Shown here: positions 1-11,083 of the stretch, in pieces
Numbering within the stretch: position 1 is the stretch's first letter
Layout: every line of letters begins with the position of its first letter
DNA from: Xenoacremonium recifei
Lineage: Eukaryota; Ascomycota; Sordariomycetes; Hypocreales; Nectriaceae
Length of the DNA: 64,000 nt
Assembly (NCBI GenBank): GCA_012184525.1
Contig: WOFQ01000026.1
Span: 62,001 to 126,000 of the forward strand
Direction of reading: 5' to 3'
Program-made: the position numbers and the translations under genes
Notes under the pieces: generated by a model
Told to the model about the DNA's origin: nothing
The model's input: the letters and a program-made list of their open reading frames with translations, nothing else
The model's database searches: none

Positions 1-1416
1 GGAGGCCAGACAGTCTACTTTGGACCCATTGGCAAGGACTCACGAACGATGATTGAATACTTCGAGAGATATGGTGCTCACAGTTGCGAGTCTCTTCAGA
101 ACCCTGCCGAATGGATGTTAAGCGTCATCGGCGCAGCTCCTGGATCCCACACAGATCGCGATTGGTTCGCCACTTGGCGTGAGAGCCCAGAGTTCGAAGC
201 AGTTCAGGTTGAACTGAAAAGGTTGTCGGGGCTGAAGGCAGAAAGGCTACCCATTGCCGACAGTGATGCAGCCAACACTACTTATGCGGCATCATTTCAG
301 CATCAACTTTGGATCTGCCTTGGGAGGGTTTTCCAACAATACTGGCGAACTCCTTCATATATCTACGCTAAGCTCTTGCTCTGCCTTGGTAATGTACGTG
401 CAACTTCCAGGATAACAATAGTTTCATACTGACAAGAGCACCAGGGGTTGTTGATTGGTCTATCGTTCCAGAACACGTCTCTTTCTCTGCAAGGCCTTGA
501 AGACCAGACGTACTCGATCTTCATGCTGCTAGTTATCTTTGCATTCCTTCTTTATCAGACGATGCCCAACTTCATTTCTCAGAGAACTCTATACGAGGGC
601 CGTGAAAGAGCGTCAAAAATGTATGCTTGGTACATCTTCATGATCTCAAACCTCATCGTTGAGATGCCATGGAATACTGTTGCGGCACTCGTCATCTACT
701 TTCCTTTTTATTTCCTTGTTGGGATGTATAAAAATGGTGACGCAACTGGAACAGAACATGAGCGCGGTGGGCTGATGTTTCTTTTCCTGTGGGCATTCAT
801 GATCTACGAAGGAACCTTTGCGCATATGGCAGTTGCTGCCGTTGCGACTGCAGAGCTTGGAGCTATAATAGCTTTGCTCCTTTTCATGACGACACTCATG
901 TTCGCCGGGTAAGTCATTGATGTTGCCCTGCACATTCTGTCGGAGCGAAGCTAATCTATGGCCATGTCTAGAGTTATCACTTCATATACGAGTCTTCCCG
1001 GGTTTTGGAAGTTCATGTATCGCGTTTCCCCTATGAACTACATGATTAGCGGGATGCTCTCCGATGGGGTGGCATTGCAGAATGTTACTTGCACCAACAT
1101 CGAGTTCCTCACCTTCGAACCTGCTAACAATTCAACGTGTGGTGAATACGTCGGGGCTTTTGCACAAGCGGCAGGTGGCTCACTTCTTGACCCATCTTCA
1201 ACAGAACAATGTCTCTTTTGTCCTATTGCAACCACGGACGGGTTCTTAGCCACAATGGAGATTTATTGGAGTGATAGATGGAGAAATTTTGGTCTCATCT
1301 GGGTATACATTGCCTTCAACTGCATGGCAGCCCTCGGTATGTACTGGTTGGTCAGGGTGCCTCATACTAGGCTTGGAAATCTGGCCAAGAAACTACGTTC
1401 CAAGACGCAGGTCTAA
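1..1416 (+). CDS. PDR-type ABC transporter, C-terminal part (5' end outside window)
   Basis: Exons 1-393, 445-908 and 972-1416 join in frame (introns start GTACGT and GTAAGT) to the last 433 residues of a full-size pleiotropic drug resistance ABC transporter. The sequence enters just after the second nucleotide-binding domain (GGQTVYFGPIG, then NPAEWML, typical of PDR proteins). It continues through the second transmembrane domain, including PGFWKFMYRVSPMNY, a cysteine-bearing extracellular loop, and a last helix ending near a basic tail. The family exports drugs and lipids at the plasma membrane using ATP. The substrate cannot be told from this half. Both introns keep frame and no damage is seen. 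The start and first half lie to the left of the window. Confidence 0.93.
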
Positions 1417-1684
1417 AGGGCCGCGGGGATACACAGAACACCGGCACTAATTATCAACAAAATCTTCTAATTTTTAGATTCTCCGGGCTTTGCTACAAGC
1501 AGATACAAGACAGCGCCCTAAGAATGAGACCAGGCGGCCATAATGGAAATAGACTGGTAGTCATAATGCAAATTTCAGGTCATACTCGAACTATGAACTC
1601 GTATATCCAGGCTTACAACATCCTCCATCCTCAGAAACCGTCTCAACTCCAAATGGTCCAGCTCACGCCACCCAGTACAACACA

Positions 1685-3372
1685 CTAATTCACGGCACGA
1701 TCCATGATTATTCCCTTGGGATCCATGGTTTCGTTATCACCCCAAGTGGCATTCCATCCGTGGTCCGCCAGATACACCTTCCAAGCGGCGTCGTCATCGT
1801 CAAGATTCCGCGAGACGTCTGGAATGACGAAGAAGGCGATGATGGCTCCCAACACTGCAAAAGCCGAACCTATCAGAAACGCTGCCTGATTACCCTTCGC
1901 CGGATCTTTGGTGTAGGAGTTGAGGATTGCGGTGAAAACCTGCGTTCCAATGGCTGCACCAGCCTTAGACCAGGCTGCAATGAAGCCCATCATCTGGCCA
2001 CGAATTGAGGTTGGGAAGCATTCCGAAGCAGTAAGCACAACAGTACTGTGAAAGAATTTAGCGACACTCCGTGTGCCGGGGTTGTGGGAGTCGGAACTTA
2101 CCTTCCAGGGCCTACTTCGCCGAGTGTCAGGAAGATGCCGTAGAGAACAACAAATAGAGGGAAAACTGTTTCAATGGGGAAGATAGCTCCTCCAAGAACG
2201 AATCCAAGGATGGCCTGGAGTGCGAACCCAAGAGCCATGGTCTTGCGCCGTCCAATCTTATCAGACAGATACCCGCCCAGGAACGGACCAGGGATATAAA
2301 AGCAGTTAATGACAACACCCCAGCCGAGGTTCTTGATCAGACTATCACCGACATGGGCGCGGCTGATAATCGTAGAGCTAAAGATGCCAAACGGGATGGC
2401 GATCCAGTTGTACAAAAACCAGCATGAAGCTACACCAACCAAGGGCCTGTAGTAGCGCTTAAGGGCCAGCCAATACGGCACTCGTTGCTTTCGCATAGAC
2501 GACTTTCGATATGCTGTAGCGACAGCCATCCTCATCCGGAACCAGAAAATACCCAGAGGTGGGATGGCACCCAGGGCAAAAGAAGTCCGCCAAACGATGT
2601 AGTACTTGTCCTGCTTCTGTCCAACGCAGAGAAGCAGCAATAGTGGCACCAATCCACCCCAGACGTAGCCCAGGGACGAGGACAAGTCAGCGAGCATAGC
2701 GAACATGAAGCCACGCCGCTTTCGATATTGGCCACTCTCATCGGTAGCCTCCGCAGCACCCGCGCCGGACACGGGATACTCGCCGCCAGCCCCGACGCCG
2801 GCGATACCACGTGAGATGATGAGCATCCAGAGAAGGCCTGTGGGCGACGTGCCGTTGGCCGCTGCTGACATGGCGATGCCGAGAACCAAAAGGACGGTCG
2901 TTGCCACGGCGCCCGTTTTACGGCCGAGTTGATCGACGATGATGCCAAAAAAGAGCATACCGATGATCATGCCAATAAGGAATGCATTGCTGAGGCGCGA
3001 GTAGATGGAGTCGGTGAGCGCATCTGGATATAAGATGGCGAGCAGCAGCTCTACGTTGCCAATCACAGCGGCATTGCTATTCGGAGAAGGGAATTATGAG
3101 CCAAGTCCTGTAACAAATGAGAGTCACGGAAAGGAAGTTATTGTGTCTTACTATCCGTCAGACCCTATAGCAAGGCCTGAGAAGAGGATCATCAGCCACA
3201 CAGAGAGTTTGCTATAGTAGCCTTTAGCAGCCGACTCGATGCTGCCAGTCTCAACATCTTGCTCGTTCTTGTGGAGCTGTTTCTTGTCCGCGGGTGTTGT
3301 GACTTGCTGACCCTCTACCGGGACAATCTCTTCAGGCTCGACAGGTCGAGTCTCTTCAGTTGAGAGGGCCAT
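1685..3372 (-). CDS. MFS permease, GIT1-like (glycerophosphodiester/phosphate:H+ symporter type)
   Basis: Three exons, complement(1685-2045, 2102-3076, 3152-3372), give 518 aa. The N-terminal ~60 residues are hydrophilic and Glu/Pro-rich. Twelve hydrophobic segments follow, with an MFS loop signature (DQLGRKTGA), a sugar-porter-like repeat (DKIGRRKTMALG) and the motif LGEVGPG, then ECFPTSIRGQ across the last intron. That combination is characteristic of GIT1-like and phosphate:H+ symporters, so glycerophosphoinositol, glycerophosphocholine or phosphate uptake is the best guess. Both introns (56 and 75 nt) have GTAAG-type donors. It is divergent from the M24 peptidase gene across 557 bp holding a strong inverted repeat. 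Substrate is inferred from family only. Confidence 0.85.
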
Positions 3373-3929
3373 TTTCTCACCTGTGGGGGGTAGAATGGCC
3401 GTAACAGAAGAAGAGTCGGCCCGGGAGAGCGCTCGGATGGCACGCGTCCTTTTATTAAAGTCATCGTTATCATTCTGTTACGCCGTCTTACCAGGACACT
3501 GGTGCGAACTATCTGCGACCCCATCCTACGACCTTTGAAGAGTGGGAAACGGTCTCTCCACTGGAATCCACTGATAGACAAGGCGTCTGGTGTTCTCCGC
3601 TGCCGCTGCGACGTCTGTTTGGCTAGCCGGCATCAAAAGCCGTGATGCGGGAACTGGAATGATTCCACTTGCTGGAAATATGTACTGGTTTGGTTGGTCT
3701 GGGGTGGCGGGGTTCTCTTGTCGGTGGATTTAACCCCGCCACCCTAAACCAAAGCACGGGTTTCCCTCCGTCCTCTACGGAGTATATGCCAGGGCCTGCG
3801 AGGGTGTCTCAGATGCTCGCTTCCTTTTACCCTTTTCGTTGCATGATAAGCGCCCTGGTCTTGATATCCAGCACCTAGCAGCAACTCAGTTCTTTGATCC
3901 TTACACCACCACCACACACTCCTTGAACC
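3373..3929. promoter_or_regulatory. Divergent promoter region between MFS permease and M24 peptidase
   Basis: 557 bp with no gene. It carries a perfect 11-bp inverted repeat (GGGTGGCGGGG at 3702-3712, CCCCGCCACCC at 3734-3744) with a 21-nt loop. CTGGGG and GCGGGG words in it match the SYGGRG consensus of the carbon repressor CreA. Binding is inference. Confidence 0.5.
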
Positions 3930-5454
3930 ATGCCTTCGGCGCTATATTTGGATACCGAAAAGGGCAGTCCTCAGCCTGCACTGCTGTCGCCTCCGAAAAC
4001 TCGCTCATCGCTGTCATTGTTGCGGGTGGCAATACTTGCTGCAGCGGCGGCCTTGTCGACTTGGTTACTATGGAAAACCCCGCGAACTCATTCGTCATGC
4101 TCTCAGGGAGCCCATGCAATAGACGTCGAAGCCGTCCAACAATGCTCCATCAACAACCTCAAGGCCGACCTGTCGTTCCTTGACAATGCAAAGCCAATTG
4201 CGGCTGGGGAGTTTCTAGAGCGACGAGACCGTCTCGCAGAGGCGCTGGCTGGCAATGGCGTTGATGCCTTCGTTCTTGAGCCCGGTTACACTTTTCAGTA
4301 CGCCATTGTCTGTTTTTGCGCATACCGTAGCGCAACCACTAACGCTTGTTCCCTTTAGGTATTATGGAAACGTCTCACAGGTGGACTGGGAGCCATGGGA
4401 GCCCGAGGAGCGACCTTTTCTCATGCTCATTCTACCGCAGAAGGCGCACGATGGGACTATCGCTGCCAAGACGGCTTTCCTGTCGCCTCATTTCGAGGAG
4501 GGCCGAGTGCGCATGTTGGGTATCCCATCTCGGGAAGAGAAGCTTGACATTGTCATATGGGAAGAGCATTGGAACCCGTACACAACCCTTTTGGAGTCGC
4601 GCCTCTTCCAAGGCAAGAAAGCCCCCAAGTTGATGGTCGACGAGGAGATGCGCGACTACATCGTGCGCGGGCTCCAGACCAACGGTTTCGAGACTGTCGG
4701 CCTAACGCCCGAGGCCGAATTGGTGCGGCAAACCAAGACGGCGGCCGAAGTTGAGTTGCTCCGAGCCGTGAATACGGGCACAGTTGTTGCCGTCCGCGCC
4801 ATGCGGCCCTGTCTCGTGCCGGGCTTGACTGAGGACCAAGTAACAGCCATCCTTGACAACTCGATGCTCTCCATCGGCTTCAGCTTGTTTTTCAATATCG
4901 TTCTCTTCGAAGAGCACGGCGCACTGCCTCACGGAGGCTTTGTAACGGGCGGAAAGAAGCTTACATACGACAGTATGGTGGTTATTGACGTCGGCGCGCA
5001 CTATCTCGGATATTCGTCCGACATTTGTCGCAGTTTCCTCATTGATCCACCAGCTGATAGCTTTGAGTCGTCTGACCCGATGCATAAGGAGAAGGAGAAA
5101 GTGTGGCAGATTGTGCTCGATGCGCAGACGGCCGCTGCAGAGACTTTTATGTCAGGGAACTCAGCAGCTAGCGTTGATATTGCGGCGCGGACCGTGATTG
5201 AGAATGCTGGCTACGGGTACGGATTCACCCACCGACTGGGCCACGGCATCGGTATCAAGGCCCATGAGTCGCCATACCTAAACAAGTGGAACAAAGATGC
5301 CATTCTTAGTCCAGGCATGACGTTTACCAACGAACCAGGCATTTATCTCGAAGGTAAATTCGGCGTCCGTCACGAAGATATCTATCTCGTGAAGGAGGAT
5401 GGCGAGGCAGAGCTGTTGACGGGGCAGCGCGCTAAAGGGCTCCGTGAGCCATGA
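3930..5454 (+). CDS. Membrane-anchored M24 family metallopeptidase (Xaa-Pro aminopeptidase/creatinase fold)
   Basis: Two exons (3930-4297, 4359-5454; intron starts GTACGC) encode 487 aa. An uncleaved-looking hydrophobic segment at about residues 31-49 follows a short N-terminal tail, suggesting a type II membrane protein. The C-terminal half is a pita-bread M24 domain with all five expected metal ligands in the right order and spacing: D333, D344, H418 (GHGIG), E448 (NEPG) and E462 (RHED). The family removes N-terminal residues ahead of proline or hydrolyses creatine-like C-N bonds using two metal ions. The N-terminal half resembles the creatinase-like accessory domain. The exact substrate is unknown. 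A protein of this length with intact ligands is probably active. Confidence 0.9.
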
Positions 5455-6157
5455 GAGGTACTATAGTCAAGTACATTGGAGCTCGCAACAGCTTCCAAGC
5501 TTCTAGAGCCTGCACTTTGGTGTAGCTTTATAAATGATGAAAGTTAGGCTGGTTGTGGCACAGGGTGGTTATAGCTGTACGTGGTCAGTCCGAGGTAGTA
5601 TACTATCATTTTGGACTTATAAATTAAAAGTTTTAAGATCTTCAGATAAGTAGAGTCCCTTCTTAATTCTCCATTCAGGTGTGTTTCATTGGCATCGTAT
5701 GACGCAGTCGCTTTCAGGCCTCATTTGTCCGACGATAGACTAAGTTCTTCTTGTCGTGGTCCTTACTTTGATGCCCTGTAGTCAAAATTGAGTAGACAGC
5801 CCTGGCATTTGACGAAATGTGTTCTCTAGATAGTCTTTATCTATTTATTGGAAGAAGGTTAAGGGTACGAGTATCATTATTCGCTGTGAATATCGGCCAG
5901 GAGCACAAATAAGGATTTCGTACCAGAAATCTTATTATTCCCTTGAACTTGTTTTATGCAATTGCCCTTGACGTAAACTACTTTCCTGGTGAGGAATAAC
6001 TCGCTCTACGCCTCTAAGGTAAAGTCTTTGTGAAGACTGCTAGCATTGCCACTCTCACAGATACCTAATATTCCATTTTTCCTACCGTAAACCATGGATA
6101 GAAAATGGAACTCAAATCTTCTTTCTCCCTTCTAGACCATCCTTGACATGGAATAGA
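5455..6157. other. Gene-free interval, convergent 3' ends
   Basis: 703 bp between the ends of the M24 peptidase and cyclo-ligase-like genes. It is AT-rich, without a convincing coding region or repeat; it presumably holds the 3' UTRs. Confidence 0.5.
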
Positions 6158-6934
6158 TCAGACAGTTATCGATTTCATTCCCAAGATGCCCTGCAGCTCC
6201 CTTAGGGGAGGAATACTTTCAAGCATACCGGGCCGGAGCTTTGGGTACAGAATGCCACATGTTGGTTTCTGCGCATCTTGAACTTCAAAGACTCGTGTCG
6301 GCGTGATGACATAGTCACATACTGTGTCAAACTCCTCCGGATGTAACTCTTCAGTCAGCATTTGACAGTCATGGACCACGGAGATAGCGACCGTCTCTGT
6401 AGTAATAGCCTTGATTTCGTAAAGGAGACTCCACTCAAGGTCATAGTAGCCATGGCCCTTGCCGAACCGGATCCCCTCGGTGTTGATAGCCCCCGTTCCG
6501 GTCACCATAAGGGGAATCCGGATGTTTTCCGACATAATGTCCTTGAGATTAACGTGGTGGCCTAATCGTTCCATACCATCGAGTGTGGAAGCATACTCGA
6601 TGCGATGATCGGGTATCTCAACTGGATCGAGGATCCAGAAGCCTCGCCGAATACCATATGTGGTCATTAAAATTCGTTTTCCATCGCGGAGAGTTCTTTG
6701 CCGAAGTTCCTCTAGGCAGTTGTCTGGCGTAATAAAAATAATGGAGGAATTCTGGTAGCAAGGAAGTTCCATCAAAAAGTCGGTGGCTTTCGACGATCCT
6801 TCGAAATCGGTGATAAACTCCCCAAAGTCGAAGTGAAACCTTGAGTCTGGGAAAGCAACCTTACGCAGATTGGACCAGACACGAGACCGAACATCTGATT
6901 TGTGCTGCTCTGCAGTCATGCATGCGTTTTCCAT
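6158..6934 (-). CDS. 5-formyltetrahydrofolate cyclo-ligase-like protein
   Basis: A single exon encodes 258 aa. The C-terminal half shows the hallmarks of the 5-FTHF cyclo-ligase family: GIRFGKGHGYYD at residues 154-165 (the Gly-rich nucleotide-binding loop and YYD), a conserved core strand AISVVHDCQ near 183-191, and DYVITPT near 207-213. The N-terminal part begins with a basic helix like that used for ATP binding in MTHFS. Family members convert 5-formyl-THF to methenyl-THF with ATP, but many fungal homologues of this length are uncharacterised paralogues. It is divergent from a PhyH dioxygenase gene with 439 bp between start codons, so the two may be co-regulated. No frameshift is seen. Confidence 0.8.
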   Translation of the reverse strand: MENACMTAEQHKSDVRSRVWSNLRKVAFPDSRFHFDFGEFITDFEGSSKATDFLMELPCYQNSSIIFITPDNCLEELRQRTLRDGKRILMTTYGIRRGFWILDPVEIPDHRIEYASTLDGMERLGHHVNLKDIMSENIRIPLMVTGTGAINTEGIRFGKGHGYYDLEWSLLYEIKAITTETVAISVVHDCQMLTEELHPEEFDTVCDYVITPTRVFEVQDAQKPTCGILYPKLRPGMLESIPPLRELQGILGMKSITV

Positions 6935-7373
6935 TGCGTTGGTCGTTTTTTAAGTAAGTTGAACACACTCGGGTACTATTAATAATTAAATCGGACAGAT
7001 TGTTGAAAAATGGATGTTGCTTAACCATATAGCAGAGTCTATTTAGGCTTATCGAGGTGTTTTCTAAGCTTTTCCCTAGTGGTAAGCCTAGACTAATCCT
7101 TCCTTGCGGATCCCTAGCGGAAGAGTAGAGAAGATAAGAGCTTGAAAACGGAGAATCGTGAAGAAGCGGACAAGTCCGTATCTTGGCCGCGTTATCGTGG
7201 CAAACCCTTAGAGAGCACTTACTAGGTAAGGTAAGCTTTCCAGAAGTCGGCAGGCACCGGTTCATACAGTCATTGTGCAAATTATCTATCTATCTGGGGA
7301 AGGCGATTTGCATTGCCTGAGTCGCCTGCCGACTTCAGTTTCACATCAACCTAGGTTGACAATAGAGGAAATC
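6935..7373. promoter_or_regulatory. Divergent promoter with inverted repeats
   Basis: This interval lies between the cyclo-ligase-like and PhyH start codons. It holds a perfect 13-bp inverted repeat, GAAGTCGGCAGGC at 7243-7255 and its complement at 7324-7336. Inside that is a 7-bp pair, TGCAAAT at 7276-7282 and ATTTGCA at 7306-7312, around a short ATCT microsatellite. The outer arms contain CGG half-sites of the sort Zn2Cys6 regulators bind. Confidence 0.5.
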
Positions 7374-8509
7374 ATGACGCCGAATGCCTTGGTTTCGATT
7401 GATCAAAAGGTACCCGACCAGGACGTGGTGCATGGGGATTGGCGAGATGATCTCTTTTCCAAGGGATACGCAGTCGTCAGGTCCGTGATGACCAGGGACC
7501 GCGCTGCAGAGTATGTTGAGCGCATGTATGACTGGCTGGAATCGTTTCCTTTAAACTTCGACAGGAGAGATCCATCTACATGGATTAAAGAGAATTTGCC
7601 TTCTTCGATAAAGTGACCCTCTTTTGTCAGCCAGATCTAAGGATAATTGTAATAACCATCGATGGGGGTGGAATCTATCACGGATATGCCGTGCAGCACG
7701 AGAAGTTTGTTTGGGAGGCGGGACAGTAAGTTATGGACTGCGTGCAGGTGTATTGTGTCAGGAAAATGTCTAAGGAATGACTACAGGGAGCCTGGTGTTC
7801 TTGATGCTTTTTCCAAACTATGGAAGACCAAAGAGCTTCTGGTATCATTCGACGGCATCAATATCACTTTACCTTCCTCGACTCCCACCCCTAGCCAGCC
7901 GTGGCTGGCCACATGTCGATCAATCTCCACGTCGGCACGGACTTGTATGTGCTCAATGGATTATAAACTTGGCCGATAATGGGCCCGAGGATGGTGGTTT
8001 GGTTGTGCTCGAAGGCTCACAAAAGTTGGTCGAAGAATTTTTCAGAGCACATCACACCGAGGAGAACAAAACAGGAACCACTGACTGGTACTTATTTGAT
8101 GAGAAGCAAGTCGAATGGTTCAAGCAAAGCGGATGCAAAACAGTGGAGGTTTGTGCGAACGCGGGGGACCTGATAATATGGGATTCGAGAACCATTCACT
8201 ACAATGTACCACCGCAGGGAGGTCGAACTCGGGCGCTAGTCTGTAAGCACCCATATCACTCCTATGATATGCTCCTCACATACCCATCAATAATATTTAG
8301 ACGCGTGTTATACTCCAGCCAAGTCTGCAACTACCGAGTCTTTAGCGATGAAACGAAGGCTGTTCGAAAATCGAGAGGGAACTGTAAGAAGTCCGGTCTT
8401 CAAGGTGTATCATCTGCTAAGTATCATAGACACATTGGCCGCATGCGAATCTTTTCCCGAGCTCAGGAAACCGATTGAGATATGGAAAGCCAGACCCATA
8501 TTAACGTGA
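7374..8509 (+). pseudogene. PhyH (phytanoyl-CoA dioxygenase) family gene, apparently broken
   Basis: Reads as a fungal PhyH-type Fe(II)/2-oxoglutarate dioxygenase. Segments are 7374-7612, about 7666-7725, 7787-8242 and 8301-8509. Iron ligands are present: HVD in the stretch around 7908-7920 and the distal His in DSRTIHYN near 8180-8200. Two defects are visible. First, between GINITLP and HVDQSP the frame shifts by one because TGGC is tandemly duplicated (7902-7905 and 7906-7909); removing one copy restores the expected PWPHVD. Second, the first intron (donor at 7613) lacks an AG where the frame demands the acceptor; bases 7664-7665 read GG. The other two introns have good GTAAG donors and AG acceptors. 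The rest of the protein is intact, so decay is recent, or the bases are assembly errors. Confidence 0.75.
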
Positions 8510-9305
8510 AGTCCCAATTTTCGAACCAGATACGTCGGAAGGCCTGTTGAAACTGGCTGGAGTAATCCCGTATTAGACGCCCTGCATTCCCAAATTATCA
8601 AGATGCCCCTGAACTGCACAACTCTATTCATCTGCCAGAGTCCAGCTTTAGTTCCTTGAATGCAACACGAGGCTTTCTTTTGCTTCCATGTAACATAGCA
8701 ACAGTTTTATATCGGCGTTTACTGTTCTAAACACTAAACCGATCCTCAATTTTTATCCGAACTCGGCTTTGTCTATCCTGTTACTCTCTCTATGAGCGGA
8801 AAAGCTGTGGTCGAACAACGTAAACTAGAAAGCCCTGTCAATGTGGTTGAATCGTGAGCGAAGTGATTAAATATACTTGTAGATATCGATTCGAGTAGCC
8901 CGGACGCTTCCGAGTGTAGAACGACAGGTGCCGGCATTTTGGAAGTTCGTTCACGAAAATCCGGCCGGCTTAAAACGGTGGATTCGTTATCTGTCAGTCT
9001 ATCTCGGTCTACTTGTTCGAGGCACTGAAATCTCAGCCTGTCTTTCTAGCGTCGCCATAAGCTCCTTCGCTTGTCTATTTAGCAACATAACTACTGAGCC
9101 TAGTATACCTTTGTCTTCTGTCGGCCCACTTTAGTCTTATCTTCGAGGGAAACTCACCCGACCTTGTTCGAGGCATGATAGCACTTCTCCGCTGGGCCTA
9201 CATATACGTCCAGCGCCCTAGAACCCCCGAAGCCTCCAAACTACCTATTTCTAATTTGCCCTTTCGATAAGTCTTTCTTGCAGCTTTAGCTGTTGCTAAA
9301 CCAAG
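8510..9305. other. Gene-free interval upstream of sugar MFS permease
   Basis: 796 bp holding the 3' side of the PhyH locus and the upstream region of the following permease. No RNA gene, repeat or convincing coding region was seen. Confidence 0.45.
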
Positions 9306-10940
9306 ATGTTCGACAAGGGACACTTGATGATGGGCCTCGTGCTCTTGACGGCTATCTTCAATGGCTGCACTCAGGGTTACGACCAGAGCAGTAAGCAAAT
9401 CAGCTTGTTTCATCGACAAAGAAACTTTCTGACTTTCCTAGTGATGAACAATCTTAACTTAATTGACAAATATGTTGACTGTAAGCATGCCCCGGTTAAA
9501 CAAGGTCACGTTGCACGCCTCTCATGGACAAATCACAGATTTTCATTTGGATGACAACCTGCTTGGCTTGAACGTGGCTATCATAAACGCGGGTTCGGTC
9601 GCTGGAGGCCTCTTCGGTGGTACCTTAGCCGATAGATGGGGCCGAAAGATGGCGATAGTTGTATCTGCCGTTATTACTCTTGTCGCTGTGGCCATCCAAG
9701 CGTCCGCGACCCATGAAGCCGCATTCTGTGTTGGTCGCTTCCTGCTGGGCGTCTCAATTACGGTGAATGGATGTGGCGCCCCTGTTTGGGTTATGGAAAT
9801 GGCTCACCCTCGTATCAAGGGGTTCATCGGCGGCCTGTATATGGCCATCTGGTATCTGGCAGCCATCATCGTTGGCTGCCTTAGCCTTGGCACTTACACG
9901 TACAACTCTACCTGGGCCTGGAGGGGGCTTTCGGTGGGCCAAGTTGTTCCATCCATTCTGGCTTTGTGTCTGATCCCCTTTACACCTGAAAGCCCCAGGT
10001 GGCTCATTTCGAAGGACAGATTCGATGAGGCATATGATCTGCTGGTCATGATGCATGGGAAGGGCGACAGAGATAGCCCTCTCGTCAAGGCCGAGTTCAA
10101 GGAGATTCGTGACACATTGCAATATGAGCGCGAGAATCAAGGTGGTTATCGATCTCTTATCGCACCACTTCCCAACCTGAAGCGCTTCATGATAGTAATT
10201 GTCTTGAACATCGCAGCCCAGGTTATTGGAAGCAACATTGTCAGCTCATTCCTTGGCCTGGCCCTCGAGGGAGCCGGTATAACGGATACACGGACTCAGA
10301 TGATTATCAATATTGTCTTGATGGTCTGGAATCTTATATGTGCAATTTTTGGATGCTTTGCTATTGAATGGTTTGGCCGAAAATTTATGTTGCTTGCTGC
10401 ATCTATCGCCATGACAGTGTTGTTGGTGATTTTCGCAGTTCTCGGTGCATTATATGGTGATGCATCGGACAAGGCCGCGCAGATCGGAACTGTCGCTGTG
10501 ATGTTCTTGTTTCTGGGGTCGTACAGTGTTGCATGGTATGTGCCATATTGCGTCAGCCTTTTTCAGATACTAACTGAGATTTCACTGATAGGACACCTCT
10601 CACATTTGTATATCCCATCGAGATCTTAAATTATGGACAACGCGCTAAGGGTCTTGCTGTTGGGCAAATGGCATGCTATGCCTTCGGCTTTGTCAACACT
10701 TACACTACACCCATTGCGATCGATAATATCGGCGGCTGGCGCTACTATTCAATCAATGCGGGATGGAATGTGGTGATTTGCATCATCATCTATTTCTTCT
10801 TTATTGAGACTAAAGGCTTGGCATTGGAGGAGGTTGACGAACTCTTCGACGGCTTCGTGCACACCGATGGCGTTATCGTTGGTGACGGGAGAAATGTTAT
10901 TGTCAAATCTATCCAGGACAATGCTCCGGTTGAAGCATAG
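9306..10940 (+). CDS. MFS sugar transporter (hexose/lactose-permease type)
   Basis: Four exons (9306-9390, 9442-9480, 9539-10535, 10592-10940) encode 489 aa; the second exon is only 39 nt. Sugar porter signatures are present: GYDQS in helix 1, GGTLADRWGRK between helices 2 and 3, PESPRWLISKDR after helix 6, and IETKGLALEEVDELFDG at the end. The segment ASVAGG-like helix 2 and the YPIEILNYGQRAKG loop fit fungal disaccharide/monosaccharide porters. The permease takes up a sugar by proton symport at the plasma membrane. It ends 143 bp from the end of a convergent GH78 alpha-L-rhamnosidase, which suggests it may import rhamnose or a released sugar; that link is inference. Introns are 51, 58 and 56 nt with canonical ends. 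Confidence 0.92.
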
Positions 10941-11083
10941 TCAGGGCATCAAGACAATCTCCAGTGAAATTTGCAGATGTCTTTTCTATTGAAAGGTTGG
11001 TTCACACAAATTAGGATTTTCAGTGCAAATGTCAGAGTTACGATAAGTAAAACCTAAGTCAGACGCTGGATGACGTTTCTGCA

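Noticed and set aside
7613..7641. A 29-nt intron using the AG at 7640-7641 to rescue the PhyH first junction.
   Set aside because: It keeps frame but is far below the minimum intron length and would insert eight unrelated residues. Loss of the normal acceptor is more likely, and the 4-bp shift would remain anyway.
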